A stretch of 64,000 nt of DNA from Ilumatobacter nonamiensis YM16-303 (lineage in GTDB: Bacteria; Actinomycetota; Acidimicrobiia; Acidimicrobiales; Ilumatobacteraceae), in the NCBI RefSeq assembly GCF_000350145.1, contig NZ_BAOL01000008.1, positions 30,157-94,156 of the forward strand. Reading direction: 5' to 3'. Under the pieces are notes generated by a model. That model worked only from the letters and a program-made list of their open reading frames with translations. It was not told the DNA's origin and searched no databases. Shown here in pieces: positions 18,107 to 29,816 of this stretch. How positions within the stretch are numbered: the stretch's first letter is position 1; every line of letters starts with the position of its first letter. The position numbers were made by a program, and so were the translations under genes.

Positions 18107-18982
18107 ATGAAGCGGTTCGAAGGACGGGTCGCCGCCATCACCGGAGCGGGCTCCGGGATCGGCCGGGCGCTGGCGATCGAACTCGCACGACGCGGCTGCC
18201 ACCTGTCGCTCAGCGACGTCGATGAGGAAGGACTCGCTGAAACGGTTCTGCGCTGCGAGCCATCCGGAGTCCGAGTACGCCCGGCACATCTGGACGTGGC
18301 TGATCGTGAGGCGGTGTTCGCATGGGCGGAGAACGTCCGGGCCGACCACGGCAAGATCAACCTGACCATCAACAACGCCGGAGTCGCCCTGGGCGCCACC
18401 GCGACGAGTCAATCGATCACCGATTTCGAATGGTTGATGAACATCAACTTCTGGGGCGTGGTCCATGGGACACAGGCGTTCCTCCCCCACCTCCGCGAGT
18501 CTGGCGAGGGCCACGTCGTCAACATCTCGAGCGTGTTCGGACTGATCAGCATTCCGACCCAGTCCGCGTACAACGCGTCGAAGTTCGGCGTGCGCGGCTT
18601 CACCGATGCGTTGCGCATGGAACTCGAGATCGATCAGTGCGGCGTTTCGTGCACCACCATCCACCCCGGCGGCATCAAGACCAATATCGCCCGCAATGCC
18701 CGAACCGACGAGTCGATCGTCATCGGAGGAATGGATCCCGATGAGTTCGCCGACGAATTCGACCAGAAATTGGCGCGCACCACTCCGGACAAGGCGGCCC
18801 TGCAGATTCTCCGGGCCGTCGAGCGCAACCGACGTCGCGCCTTGATCGGGCCGGACGCCGTGATGTTCGATCTCGTGTCGCGCCTCCCCGCAGGTCTGTA
18901 TCAACGGGTCCTCGTGGCGGGGGCCCGTCGCGATCGCGCCAAGCGAGCAACCGAAGCCGCCGCGACGTCCACGGCAGTCTGA
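18107..18982 (+). CDS. Short-chain dehydrogenase/reductase
   Basis: A 291-residue classical SDR. The cofactor motif is TGAGSGIG (12-19), NNAG is at 89-92, and the catalytic set is Ser142, Tyr155 and Lys159 (YNASK). Asp37 after the second beta strand (LSDVDEE) favours NAD. The C-terminal 60 residues (RAVERNRRRALIGPDAVMFDLVSRLP and beyond) are an extension found in actinobacterial SDRs that act on lipid-like alcohols. GAGG precedes the ATG. It follows the PPK2 gene closely. Substrate unknown. Confidence 0.9.
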   Translation: MKRFEGRVAAITGAGSGIGRALAIELARRGCHLSLSDVDEEGLAETVLRCEPSGVRVRPAHLDVADREAVFAWAENVRADHGKINLTINNAGVALGATATSQSITDFEWLMNINFWGVVHGTQAFLPHLRESGEGHVVNISSVFGLISIPTQSAYNASKFGVRGFTDALRMELEIDQCGVSCTTIHPGGIKTNIARNARTDESIVIGGMDPDEFADEFDQKLARTTPDKAALQILRAVERNRRRALIGPDAVMFDLVSRLPAGLYQRVLVAGARRDRAKRATEAAATSTAV

Positions 18983-19392
18983 CGACCTCGCGCTGAAGAG
19001 GGAGACGTCCGGCGCAGTCTCTCGACTGACCTTCGCCGGAGGTGTCCGATTCCATCTTGCTCGGGCTGGCCCGTCCGAAGATGGGGTCCGACGAGACACC
19101 CTGGTCGAGCGTCCAGCCTCGGTGAGCGACGCGCGCGCACGACCGTGCGCATCCTGCCGGATCACGAGCGGGTCTGAGGCCTTCGCGGGGCCGCGAGTAT
19201 GGAGCACGGCACAAGGGCCGGAGTGCGGCGCGCCAGCTCGAGCGTCGACCGGATTAAGGGGCGGACGCGATGAGTCGGTAGGCGTTGCGTATCCTGCCGG
19301 GACTGTTGGGTTGAGGCGCCGAAGTGAGCATCATTTTTTGAGCCGGGGAGCGGTGTTGTACAGCGAGCAGCTGGCGCCGTTGTCGAGGTGTG
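18983..19392. other. Gene-free stretch, 410 bases
   Basis: No supported gene. It holds two copies of ATCCTGCCGG (near 19153 and 19290), the second inside TGCGTATCCTGCCGGG, and one TTTTTT run at about 19334, rare in this genome. A plus-strand frame through 19320-19400 reads HFLSRGAVLYSEQLAPLS, protein-like but without a usable start. This may be the remnant of a lost gene. Confidence 0.4.
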
Positions 19393-20448
19393 TCAGGCAG
19401 TGGTCGTCTCGCTCGGGGGTGTTGGCTGACGAAGCCTCATCAGGCCAATCCCGACGAATGCGAGTGCAAGTCCGATGAGCGTGGCCAACAATCGCGTGGG
19501 CGGACCGCTCAACTGTTCGTCGGTGTCGAACCAGTAGTAGATGAGCACGGCGTTTGTCAGGAAGAACGCGTAGATCATGTAGTTGGCGCTGTAGAACGCC
19601 ACTGCACCGAACGAAGAGACGAGCATGAGCACAACGACCAGCCCGTCAGATCCGGTGACTTCGAGGATCAGGGTCGCGACGACAGCACCAACGAGCGTGC
19701 CGATGCCGCGCTGTGTTCCCTTGAGCACAGTTTGGTGCGTGTCGGGCAGGAACACGATGAGCACCACGATGGAGATCCAGTACGGATCGAGACCATCGGT
19801 CGTGATCCGGTACCCGACCACCACCGCGACTGCAACGAGGATCGCTCGGACCACGCAGTAGATCCCGATCCCGGAGCGTACGAGCGCGCTGAGGTTCGGT
19901 CGGGTTGACGGCGGTTCCGACTCGTCCTCGGCGGGTACCGGGACGACATGATCCTGCGACCTTCCGATCGCTGAGACGGCTGCGACGAGGATCATCGCCA
20001 CGACCCCACCCAGCAGGAACGCTGCCGCTGTGATGGGTGGGTCTTCGGCGCGTGACTCGCCGATCAAGACAGTGATGGCCCACAGGAGTACGAGATAGCC
20101 TGCTCGCCCGGCGGCGGACCCGAGTCCGTATGCCAACCCCGTGAGGTAGGTGACCGCTGCGAGCACGAGCGCCGCCTGCCATGCCGTCTCCGCGGTGACA
20201 TAGGACAGGAACCCGAACGCGCCGCCGACGAGCGTCACGATTCCCATATGCACCATTCGCATCCGGAAGTTGCCGTCGCGACCTACCATCACGACGAGGA
20301 CTGCGGCGATGCCGACCTGCAGCGCACCGACGCCGACGAGCGCCTCGATGGCCACCGCCACGAGAACCCCGACGATCGCATAGGCAGCCAGGCCGAGATT
20401 GAGCTTGGAATGGTCGATTGCGAGGAGGTGTTGCCATCGTCCGACCAT
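19393..20448 (-). CDS. FUSC-family integral membrane protein
   Basis: A 351-residue protein with two groups of about five to six hydrophobic helices (residues 18-160 and 205-335) separated by a polar segment, SQDHVVPVPAEDESEPPSTRPN. The second group contains YWISIVVLIVFLPDTHQTVLKGTQRGIGT, the conserved FUSC-type 'P-D...T..R..GT' region (quoted in parts: FLPDTHQT, RGIGTLVGA). FUSC proteins resemble the membrane part of aromatic-acid efflux pumps such as AaeB; substrates are mostly unknown. The ATG at 20448 is where membrane sequence begins; the upstream 39-residue extension is Ser/Pro/Arg-rich and unlikely to be translated. Monocistronic. Confidence 0.82.
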   Translation of the reverse strand: MVGRWQHLLAIDHSKLNLGLAAYAIVGVLVAVAIEALVGVGALQVGIAAVLVVMVGRDGNFRMRMVHMGIVTLVGGAFGFLSYVTAETAWQAALVLAAVTYLTGLAYGLGSAAGRAGYLVLLWAITVLIGESRAEDPPITAAAFLLGGVVAMILVAAVSAIGRSQDHVVPVPAEDESEPPSTRPNLSALVRSGIGIYCVVRAILVAVAVVVGYRITTDGLDPYWISIVVLIVFLPDTHQTVLKGTQRGIGTLVGAVVATLILEVTGSDGLVVVLMLVSSFGAVAFYSANYMIYAFFLTNAVLIYYWFDTDEQLSGPPTRLLATLIGLALAFVGIGLMRLRQPTPPSETTTA

Positions 20449-20684
20449 GCTCGGCAACGTAGCTGAACGGGGCGAGCCGACCGGCAGATCGCTCGAGGCA
20501 GAGTCGAATCCTGCTGGCGACAGTCCAGTGCGCAACGAGAGTCCCCGTGCCGAATTGGCACCCATATTGTCGACCGCCGCTGCGCTCGAGCGCGTCCGCT
20601 ATCGGCACCGAGGCGCTCCGATACCTGCTCGAGATTGTGCATTGGTGGCCGGCCCGAAGACGAGGCCATTCGTGCGCCTTGGTT

Positions 20685-21224
20685 CTATGTCCTTTGGGCG
20701 AGGCGAGCGGTCACGGTGTCCGCGATCCGTCGCGCTGCGCCTTCGGGTGCGAGGGCTGTGGTGTCGACAACGAGGTCGGCGGCGTCATCGAGCCATGACC
20801 GGGCAGCCCAGTACTTGGCGATGTGGTCGAGTCGCCAATCGAGTGCTTGGCTCTCGACTTCGTCGGTGGTGATGCGGCGACGGAGCTCTTCCTCGTCGCA
20901 GTCGAGGACGACGTGACAGACCGGAAGGCCGCGATCGGCGAACCCGTGGAGGAGTTCTTCCCAGTAATCGGCGACGAGGACCGTCTGCACGGCGATCATC
21001 GCATCCGGATTGGTGTAGCGGTAGATCCGGTCTGCGACCGCGGGAACCAGCTCTCGCCATGGCGGGAGATCCTGGAAGTCGTCGAACTCTTGGTCCCGCA
21101 AGTTGCCGGCGAGCAAGAAGCCAACGTGCTCGGGGTCGAAGAGCCTCCAACCGGTTTGCTCGAGGAGTGCGGTGGCCGTGGAGGTCTTGCCGACGCCGAA
21201 GGTGCCGTTGATCCAGACGATCAT
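20685..21224 (-). CDS. TmrB-like P-loop kinase/ATPase
   Basis: A 179-residue P-loop protein. Walker A NGTFGVGKTS is at residues 6-15 and FDPEHVGFLL follows at 29-38. The pattern MIVWINGTFGVGKT, then DPE..GF, then a DDFQ-like segment (EFDDFQDLPPWREL) is that of Bacillus TmrB, which confers tunicamycin resistance. Related proteins across actinobacteria are annotated as adenylate-kinase-like with unknown substrates. A resistance role is only suggested by homology. It is followed on the other strand by two VOC genes and a DHFR-like gene, together resembling a small detoxification block. Confidence 0.8.
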   Translation of the reverse strand: MIVWINGTFGVGKTSTATALLEQTGWRLFDPEHVGFLLAGNLRDQEFDDFQDLPPWRELVPAVADRIYRYTNPDAMIAVQTVLVADYWEELLHGFADRGLPVCHVVLDCDEEELRRRITTDEVESQALDWRLDHIAKYWAARSWLDDAADLVVDTTALAPEGAARRIADTVTARLAQRT

Positions 21225-21454
21225 GACTCGACCGTAGACGCAGCTTGTTGCCGCCGCCCGTGCATCGATGCATGCCGGATGAAGCCGACGATCTCGCCGC
21301 CGACGACCCCCGACCGCTCGCGTTCGGCACGGATGCGCTCGAACTGCCGCAACCGTACGCAGGAAGACCGTTCGACGCTACGAGCCGTCCAGCTGGATCA
21401 TGGCAAGGTGAGTCATGCCGCTACCGAACACGGCATTCGGAAGGAGAAACCAAC

Positions 21455-21826
21455 ATGACCACGATCACGACCGTGTCGACCGTCGCCATCCCGACCAGCA
21501 ATCAGGATCGCAGCGTGACGTTCTACGTCGATCGACTCGGGTTCGAGAAACGAGTCGACGTCGAGATGTCCGCCGGGTTCCGTTGGATCGAGGTCGCACC
21601 TCCCGGCTCCGACGTCACCGTCACACTCCTGCAAGCAGGCGACGAGATGCCCGCAGGCCGTGACACCGGGATTCGCCTCGTCGCCACCGATGCAGCCGCT
21701 GAACACGAGGCGATGACCGAAGCGGGCGTCGACGTCGGCGAACTTCTCGATTGGCCCGACGCCCCACTGATGTTCGCGTTTCGCGATGTGGACGACAACA
21801 CGCTGTATCTCGTCGAGACCGAATGA
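21455..21826 (+). CDS. VOC family protein (first of two)
   Basis: A 123-residue vicinal-oxygen-chelate protein. VAIPTSNQDRSVTFYVDRLGF is the opening signature (the run is longer in the protein) and DVDDNTLYLVE closes it with the metal-site Glu. AAGGAG sits 8-9 bases before the ATG at 21455. It resembles bleomycin/glyoxalase-type resistance proteins and PhnB-like proteins, with unknown substrate. A second VOC gene follows 51 bases downstream, then a DHFR-like reductase, all on the same strand. Confidence 0.87.
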   Translation: MTTITTVSTVAIPTSNQDRSVTFYVDRLGFEKRVDVEMSAGFRWIEVAPPGSDVTVTLLQAGDEMPAGRDTGIRLVATDAAAEHEAMTEAGVDVGELLDWPDAPLMFAFRDVDDNTLYLVETE

Positions 21827-21877
21827 TCCGACACGCGAACCAGCGTCCAGGAACCCAGACGAACACAGGAGCAGAAC

Positions 21878-22228
21878 ATGAACATCCAAGGCCTCTACGC
21901 CGCCGCAGCGGTGACCGACATGGAGCGCGCCGAGGCGTTCTACACCGCGCTGCTCGGGCGCGGGCCCGACGATCGGCCGATGGACGGCCTGATCCAGTGG
22001 CGCCCGTTCGACAACGCCGGGATCCAACTCTTCGCCGACACCGACAACGCCGGACACAGTTCGATCACCATCGTGGCCCCGGACATGGCAGCGGCCCGTC
22101 GCGAGCTCAGCTCGAATGGTCTCGACCTCGGAGACGACGTGCAGGGCGACTTCGGTGTGATCGCCCAGATCTCGGACCCCGACGGGAACCGCATCACCCT
22201 GGCCGAACCGCCGCGGGAGATGCCGTGA
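21878..22228 (+). CDS. VOC family protein (second of two)
   Basis: A 116-residue vicinal-oxygen-chelate protein, different in sequence from its neighbour. AAAAVTDMERAEAFYTALLG opens it and ISDPDGNRITLAEPP closes it. AGGAG stands 7 bases before the ATG. In place of the usual first metal histidine the strand reads QGLYAAAAV, so the metal site may be altered. It is probably cotranscribed with the upstream VOC gene and the downstream DHFR-like gene. Confidence 0.85.
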   Translation: MNIQGLYAAAAVTDMERAEAFYTALLGRGPDDRPMDGLIQWRPFDNAGIQLFADTDNAGHSSITIVAPDMAAARRELSSNGLDLGDDVQGDFGVIAQISDPDGNRITLAEPPREMP

Positions 22229-22316
22229 CGATGGAACGCAGATCACGTCCCGACGCGACGATCACGAACGTGGTCGACCGTGACAACGGGGTCATCGCCC
22301 ACCTGGAGGGAACGCG

Positions 22317-22892
22317 ATGAAGCTCGTCATCACGCAGAACATCACTCTCGACGGTGTCATCGAGGTCACCGACGCCACCGGCGAATGGTTCGCTCCCGCC
22401 GGTGGCGACGCCGACATGTCCGACCTCGAAGCCTCGCTGCGGGAGATGATGGGCGAGCAGGACGCACAGCTGTACGGACGAAAGACCTTCGAGGCCATGC
22501 GGGGTTTCTGGCCGAACCGGACCGACGACACGACCGGCATCACCGATCACCTCGACACCGTCCGCAAGTACGTGATCTCGACGACGATGACCGACCCCGA
22601 GTGGCAGAACTCGACCGTCCTGCACGGCGACCTGATCCCAGCAGTACGCGACCTCAAGGACCAGCCCGGATCGGTGCTCGGGGTGACCGGCAGCATCAGT
22701 GTGTGCCACGCCCTGATCGCTGCGGATCTCGTCGACGAGTACCGCCTGTTCGTCTACCCGACCGTCGTCAGCCAAGCCCGCCGGCTCTTCGACGGCACCG
22801 CCGCTCGACCCTGCGACCTCGAACTCGTCGCCACCCAACAGTTCCGATCGGGGATCGTTCTGCTCACCTATCGACCTCGCACCACCGCCTGA
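22317..22892 (+). CDS. Dihydrofolate reductase family (RibD C-terminal-like) protein
   Basis: A 191-residue protein of the large actinobacterial family related to the RibD reductase domain. It opens with MKLVITQNITLDGVIE. AQLYGRKTFEAMRGFWP (residues about 49-65) and LGVTGSISVCHALIAADLVDEYRL carry the NADPH-site pattern, and it ends GIVLLTYRPR. Members use NADPH but rarely have known substrates. It is not true folate DHFR, since the folate-site Asp/Glu pattern is absent. GGAGG lies 6-9 bases before the ATG. It is the last gene of the VOC-VOC-DHFR run. Confidence 0.87.
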   Translation: MKLVITQNITLDGVIEVTDATGEWFAPAGGDADMSDLEASLREMMGEQDAQLYGRKTFEAMRGFWPNRTDDTTGITDHLDTVRKYVISTTMTDPEWQNSTVLHGDLIPAVRDLKDQPGSVLGVTGSISVCHALIAADLVDEYRLFVYPTVVSQARRLFDGTAARPCDLELVATQQFRSGIVLLTYRPRTTA

Positions 22893-22940
22893 ACTTCGAG
22901 GAGACCCACCTCCATCTGTCCGTAGAAGGATCTGAAGGGG

Positions 22941-23495
22941 TCAGGCGCGCTTGATGTCGGTGCCACCCATGATCGAGATCGTCTTGATGCGGATGAGCGG
23001 TGCGTTGGGTGGGGCGGGCGCGTCGGTCAACTGGACGTCGTTGCCGCCCAGCAGAGCGAAGCCGCTGGGTTCGACCTCGACGCTGTCGGGTACGACGATG
23101 GCGGATCCACCCATGACCGACACAACGGTGATCTCCGTGACAGGACCCGAGATCGTTGCGCTGCGCAGGTCGAGATCCGCCCCGCCCATGAAGTTGACGA
23201 CCCGGGTCTTCTTGGCCACCTTCCAGCGGCCGGATCTGTCATCGCCGCCGAGGACGCCGAAGACCCACTCCCTCGCCTTGGCCGGTACCGACGGCTGGAC
23301 GACCGCCGGAACATCGGCCGTGAGAGCGACCAATTCCTGCCGGTACGTTGCGGTGAGAGCGCCAGCGATCCGATCACCGAACTCATCGAGCGTGATACGC
23401 CCGTCGACGACAGCAGTTCGCAGCGTCTGTTCAGCGGCGTCTCGTTCTTCGGGCGACGCTCGCACCGGGGACTCTTCGTTGCCCATGCCGATCAC
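22941..23495 (-). CDS. DUF1707 domain protein with LiaF-like C-terminal region
   Basis: A 184-residue soluble protein. Residues 11-62 (VRASPEERDAAEQTLRTAV, DGRITLDEFGDRI) are a DUF1707 domain, an SHOCT-like module common in actinobacteria. Residues 95-184 contain three repeats of a beta segment with MGG (VVNFMGGADLDLR, VVSVMGGSAIVVP, TISIMGGTDIKRA), as in the cell-wall-active-antibiotic-response domain of LiaF-type proteins. No transmembrane helix is visible, unlike many relatives. The start may be either of two Met codons, residues 1 or 4. Function unknown; a link to envelope stress is family-based inference. Confidence 0.85.
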   Translation of the reverse strand: MIGMGNEESPVRASPEERDAAEQTLRTAVVDGRITLDEFGDRIAGALTATYRQELVALTADVPAVVQPSVPAKAREWVFGVLGGDDRSGRWKVAKKTRVVNFMGGADLDLRSATISGPVTEITVVSVMGGSAIVVPDSVEVEPSGFALLGGNDVQLTDAPAPPNAPLIRIKTISIMGGTDIKRA

Positions 23496-23538
23496 GGTAT
23501 CCAGAAGGACTCACCGGGAACCGGCGCGGCGACGTTGA

Positions 23539-24834
23539 TCAGCGCTCCGACTCGTCGGGGCGCGAGTCTTCGGTCGATTGCGCAACTGGACGAGCGGCGA
23601 CTTCGCTCACGGTGTGGTCGCGCATTGCGCGCACTTCGAGGTTCCACCCGTTGATCTCGACGCGGTCGGCAATGCTCGGGATGCGACCGAGATGTTCGAG
23701 CACCAGGCCAGCGACGGTTGCATAGTCTCCAGCGGGCAACTCGAGCCCGATCTGGGACAGATCATGGATCGGGAAACGGCCAGGCAGCACGATCGTGCCG
23801 TCTCGTTCGCGACGCGCCGAAGCGAGGTCCGGGTCGGACTCGTCGTAGATCTCTCCGACGACCTCCTCGACCAGGTCCTCCATCGTGACGAGACCGACGA
23901 CTCCCCCGTGTTCGTTCACGACCAATGTCATCTGAGTGCGGAGTCGCTGGAGCTCGCTCATCGTCGTGAGCACTCGTGCCGCTTCGGGGTAGGCGGGTAT
24001 TTTCTGAGCAATCGAGGCCACGACTCCATCGCGGGCGGCGATCAGTTGTCGCAAATGGACGTACCCGACCACGTCGTCGAGATTTCGCCCCACCGCGACG
24101 GGAGCGCGACTGTGTCCGGATTCGTTGAGCCGCTGCATCGCGAGGCGACAGGGCCACTCTGCGTCGAGAACGAACACATCGCCCCGGGGGACGAACACCT
24201 TGTCGAGGGTGCGTTCGGCAATCTCGAACGCACCGTTGACGATGAGGCGCTGCTCGGGAGTCAACGTGTCCTGCACGGCAACCATGTCGCGTAGTTCCTC
24301 CTCGGTCACTTCCTCTCGCTGCAGATGTGGATCGGCGCCCATCAACCGAACCGCTGCATTCGTGGAGTGGGACAGCAACCACACAACCGGGCGGGTCAAC
24401 GTCGACAACCACGCCAACGGACGCGCCATCACCATCCCCCACCGCTCGGCCTTCTGCATCGCGACGCGTTTGGGGGCCAGCTCACCGAACACCAAGGTGA
24501 AGTACGCGAGGAACAACGTGACCGCCACGACGGATGCCGGCCGAGCCGCACCACCCAGGAACCCGAGCGGGCCCTCGAGCGGTTCGGCCAGTGACACCGC
24601 CGCAGCGGCCGACGCCAGGAAACCCGCCAGCGTGATCCCGATCTGAATCGTGGCGAGGAAGCGGTTCGGTTCCCGCGCCAAGCCGGCCAGCACGGCGCCG
24701 GTACCCGACTGCTTCTCCAGCCGTTGGAGCTGACCCTCCCGCAGCGAAACCAGGGCCAACTCGGTGCCCGCAAACGCCGCGTTGACGAGCACCAGTACGA
24801 CGACGAGAACAAGCTGCGGCAGCACGTCAGACAT
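23539..24834 (-). CDS. CNNM/CorC-type transporter (DUF21, CBS pair, CorC_HlyC)
   Basis: A 431-residue protein with four hydrophobic segments in residues 5-160 (DUF21, with FAGTELALVSLR and FGELAPKRVAMQ), a CBS pair at about 205-325 (VFVPRGDVFVLD, VVNEHGGVVGLVTMEDLVEE), and a C-terminal CorC_HlyC domain at about 345-415 (LPGRFPIHDLSQIGLELPAGDYATVAG in parts). CNNM/CorC proteins are linked to Mg2+ or Co2+ export. Older names such as 'hemolysin' are misleading. It follows the P-type cation ATPase gene with a 45-base gap, which fits a cation-homeostasis operon. Confidence 0.9.
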   Translation of the reverse strand: MSDVLPQLVLVVVLVLVNAAFAGTELALVSLREGQLQRLEKQSGTGAVLAGLAREPNRFLATIQIGITLAGFLASAAAAVSLAEPLEGPLGFLGGAARPASVVAVTLFLAYFTLVFGELAPKRVAMQKAERWGMVMARPLAWLSTLTRPVVWLLSHSTNAAVRLMGADPHLQREEVTEEELRDMVAVQDTLTPEQRLIVNGAFEIAERTLDKVFVPRGDVFVLDAEWPCRLAMQRLNESGHSRAPVAVGRNLDDVVGYVHLRQLIAARDGVVASIAQKIPAYPEAARVLTTMSELQRLRTQMTLVVNEHGGVVGLVTMEDLVEEVVGEIYDESDPDLASARRERDGTIVLPGRFPIHDLSQIGLELPAGDYATVAGLVLEHLGRIPSIADRVEINGWNLEVRAMRDHTVSEVAARPVAQSTEDSRPDESER

Positions 24835-24879
24835 GACGACCTCGCACGCGCCGAGAGGTCAGGCAGTCGGAGTCGGGCT

Positions 24880-27699
<2,820 letters not shown>

Positions 27700-28036
27700 C
27701 GAACGCCACCTGAGCGGCACACGTCAGAACTCGGGAGATCGTGGAACATGAGAGATTCCTTTCAGCGCACGGGCGAACGTTCGCTGAAAGTCTCTCCACC
27801 CATTCGAGACGGGCTGACCGCGCCGGCTCCGCAGAGCGTGTTGACGACGGGCCACTCGGGATACTCCCCTTCAGTCACCGAGATCATACGACCTCACCGA
27901 CATCTCGCGGTCGCACGTTCGCCGACGAACCGGCCGTTCATGGCGATGGACATCGCGGCTGCCGACAGGCTGACTCGGCCGCAACCTCCGGTTCAGACGT
28001 ACTTCGCGACACCCATCGACATGAATCGATCCGGCG
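27700..28036. other. Intergenic stretch with one strong hairpin
   Basis: About 340 bases between the cyclase gene end and the ATPase start, both on the minus strand. Apart from the hairpin at 27751-27794 I see nothing. A plus-strand open frame here lacks any ribosome site and runs antisense into the cyclase gene, so it is not a gene. This gap probably separates the catabolic operon from the cation operon. Confidence 0.5.
27751..27794. promoter_or_regulatory. Stem-loop upstream of the cation ATPase
   Basis: CTTTCAGCG (27759-27767) pairs perfectly with CGCTGAAAG (27782-27790), and GAGA before it pairs with TCTC after it. The loop is 14 bases. The hairpin lies 52 bases upstream of the ATPase start in the transcribed direction and downstream of no plus gene. 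It could be a 5'-leader structure of the ATPase operon. A metal-sensing role is speculation. Confidence 0.4.
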
Positions 28037-29008
28037 TCACTTCACCGCGATCGGATTGACCGGAGATCCGCACCCACCGGCGATGGGGAGTGCCGGCGCG
28101 GCGAGAAAGAAGTCGTACTGGCCGTCGTCGGCGCAGTCGGCTGCGAGGTCTTCGAGAAACCAGAGTTCACCGAGCAGGAGGCCCAGGTCGCGGATGGCGA
28201 CCATGTGCATCGGCGACGTGACTCCGGCGACCGGCGACAGGCCCTCGACCATCACATTGTCGGCGGCAACGGCCGCCACCTCGTGTTCTGCCAGCCACTT
28301 CACGGTCGTGAAGTGCAGTCCGGACAGGCAGGTGTGATGGAAACCCGACCAGTTGTCGCCGTCGACCGCCGTCATGGCGCCGGTCCGCACGAGGACGATG
28401 TCACCGGTCTCGATCGTGACACCCTGGGCGGCGGCACATGCGTCGAGGTCCTCGGAGCGGATCGGAGTCATCAGGTCCCAGCAGTCCACGGATGCGTGTC
28501 GGGCCATGTCGAGCAGAACCCCTCGCCCGACGAAACCGTCGTGCACCTTGTCGATCCCGTTGCGGCCGCTGCCCGCGGCGCTGACCTCGGTGGCGGGCAC
28601 GCCGTTGTACATCTCTCCCGAGTAGTAGATGTGGCTCAGGGCGTCCCACTGGGTGGAGCCTTGACACGACAGCACGAGCATGTCGTCGGTGAAGTCGGCC
28701 TCACCGCCCATGTCCATCGGACCGGGGGTGTCTCCGGTCTGGGTCATCACGTGCAGGCAGTTGGTCCTGCCGATGTTTCCGGTCTGTGGGCCCACGCCGG
28801 TCTTCAGGGGCAGGGCCAGTGAGAACGTCCGCCCGCTGCGCATGGCGGACGCGGCGGCGAGCCGTTGGTCGGGTCCGAGGTGGTTGAGCGTGCCACGCTC
28901 GTCGTCGGGCCCCCAGCGCCCCCAGTTGGAGATCTCTCGGCCAAGGGCGTACACGTCCTCGATCGTGTAGGTCTCGGCTGGTGATGATGGTTCGTGCGGG
29001 GTGGTCAT
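28037..29008 (-). CDS. Cyclase family protein (kynurenine-formamidase-like hydrolase)
   Basis: A 323-residue metal-dependent hydrolase of the PF04199 'cyclase' family. The metal motif reads CQGSTQWDALSHIYY, matching the G-T-x-x-D-x-x-x-H pattern; ETGDIVLVRTGAM and ADNVMVEGL are further family segments. Members hydrolyse formamides, isatin or cyclic polyketide-like substrates. The ATG at 29008 has GAAGGAG 6-7 bases upstream and is preferred over one 15 bases earlier. It is the last gene of the ten-gene minus-strand catabolic run, 46 bases after an SDR gene. The substrate is likely the ring-containing compound handled by the cluster, but this is inference. Confidence 0.86.
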   Translation of the reverse strand: MTTPHEPSSPAETYTIEDVYALGREISNWGRWGPDDERGTLNHLGPDQRLAAASAMRSGRTFSLALPLKTGVGPQTGNIGRTNCLHVMTQTGDTPGPMDMGGEADFTDDMLVLSCQGSTQWDALSHIYYSGEMYNGVPATEVSAAGSGRNGIDKVHDGFVGRGVLLDMARHASVDCWDLMTPIRSEDLDACAAAQGVTIETGDIVLVRTGAMTAVDGDNWSGFHHTCLSGLHFTTVKWLAEHEVAAVAADNVMVEGLSPVAGVTSPMHMVAIRDLGLLLGELWFLEDLAADCADDGQYDFFLAAPALPIAGGCGSPVNPIAVK

Positions 29009-29054
29009 GTTGATCTCCTTCAAAGGGTGCGATGCGGCCGGCGTTCCCGGCCCA

Positions 29055-29816
29055 CTACAGGTAGAAGCCGCCGTCGAGGAACAAGGCCTGGCCGACCACG
29101 AACGACGAGGCCGGCGAACTCAACCACACGACCGCTTCCGCGATCTCGTCGGGGTGGGCGATCGCAGGTCCGGCGCCTCCCGGCGGGTTCGGTGGGATCG
29201 GGCTTCCCGCCATGCCCTCGAGCAGCGGAGTCGACACCCCGCCGGGGCACACCGCGTTGACCCGGATCCCGCGAGGGAGGTACTCCTTCGCGGCGGTCTT
29301 GGTCAGCCCGACGACTCCGTGTTTGGTGGCGCCGTACGCGGCGCCCGCCTTGGCCGCCGTCAGGCCCGCCGTCGAACTCGTGTTCACGATGGACCCGCCT
29401 CCGTGCTCGGCCATGTGGGCGAGCTCGTGCTTCAGGCAGTTGAAGACACCGGTCAGGTTGATCGCGACCGTGTGCGCCCACGTCTCCGCGGCGAACAGTC
29501 CGGTCGGTTGGCCGGCGGAACCGATGACGCCGGCATTGTTGAAGGCGTGGTCCAGGCCACCGAAGGTCTCGACCGTGAACCGGACCATCTGCTCGACCTC
29601 GCTCTCGTCGCTCACGTCGCAGCGAAAAGGTGCAGCGGATCCGCCTTCGGCGAGGATCGTGTCGACGAGTCGCTCCGCCGCCGACATGTCGATGTCGGCG
29701 ACGACCACGCTCGCGCCGGACCGAGCGAACCGTTCGACCGTCGCGGCGCCGATTCCCGAGGCGCCCCCGGTGACGAGCGCGACGCGGTCGCTGAAGTCGT
29801 AGATCGGCGTGGTCAT
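29055..29816 (-). CDS. Short-chain dehydrogenase/reductase
   Basis: A 253-residue classical SDR. Cofactor motif TGGASGIG is at residues 16-23, NNAGV near 92, and the catalytic block STAGLTAAKAGAAYGATKHG supplies Ser, Tyr and Lys. VVADIDMS after the second strand, with Asp41, suggests NAD. The protein ends GQALFLDGGFYL, a normal SDR C-terminus. Its ATG overlaps the stop of the upstream amidohydrolase gene (ATGA). One of three SDRs in this operon; exact substrate unknown. Confidence 0.92.
   Translation of the reverse strand: MTTPIYDFSDRVALVTGGASGIGAATVERFARSGASVVVADIDMSAAERLVDTILAEGGSAAPFRCDVSDESEVEQMVRFTVETFGGLDHAFNNAGVIGSAGQPTGLFAAETWAHTVAINLTGVFNCLKHELAHMAEHGGGSIVNTSSTAGLTAAKAGAAYGATKHGVVGLTKTAAKEYLPRGIRVNAVCPGGVSTPLLEGMAGSPIPPNPPGGAGPAIAHPDEIAEAVVWLSSPASSFVVGQALFLDGGFYL

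Noticed and set aside
20495..20530. tRNA-like string GAGTCGAATCCTGC
   Set aside because: Only the T-arm-like word is present; no acceptor stem, D-arm or anticodon stem can be built around it.
22225..22320. Possible 31-codon minigene linking a VOC stop to the DHFR-like start (GTGA and ATGA overlaps)
   Set aside because: The overlaps are suggestive, but the peptide has no family resemblance, and the DHFR-like gene has its own GGAGG. Chance overlap is at least as likely.
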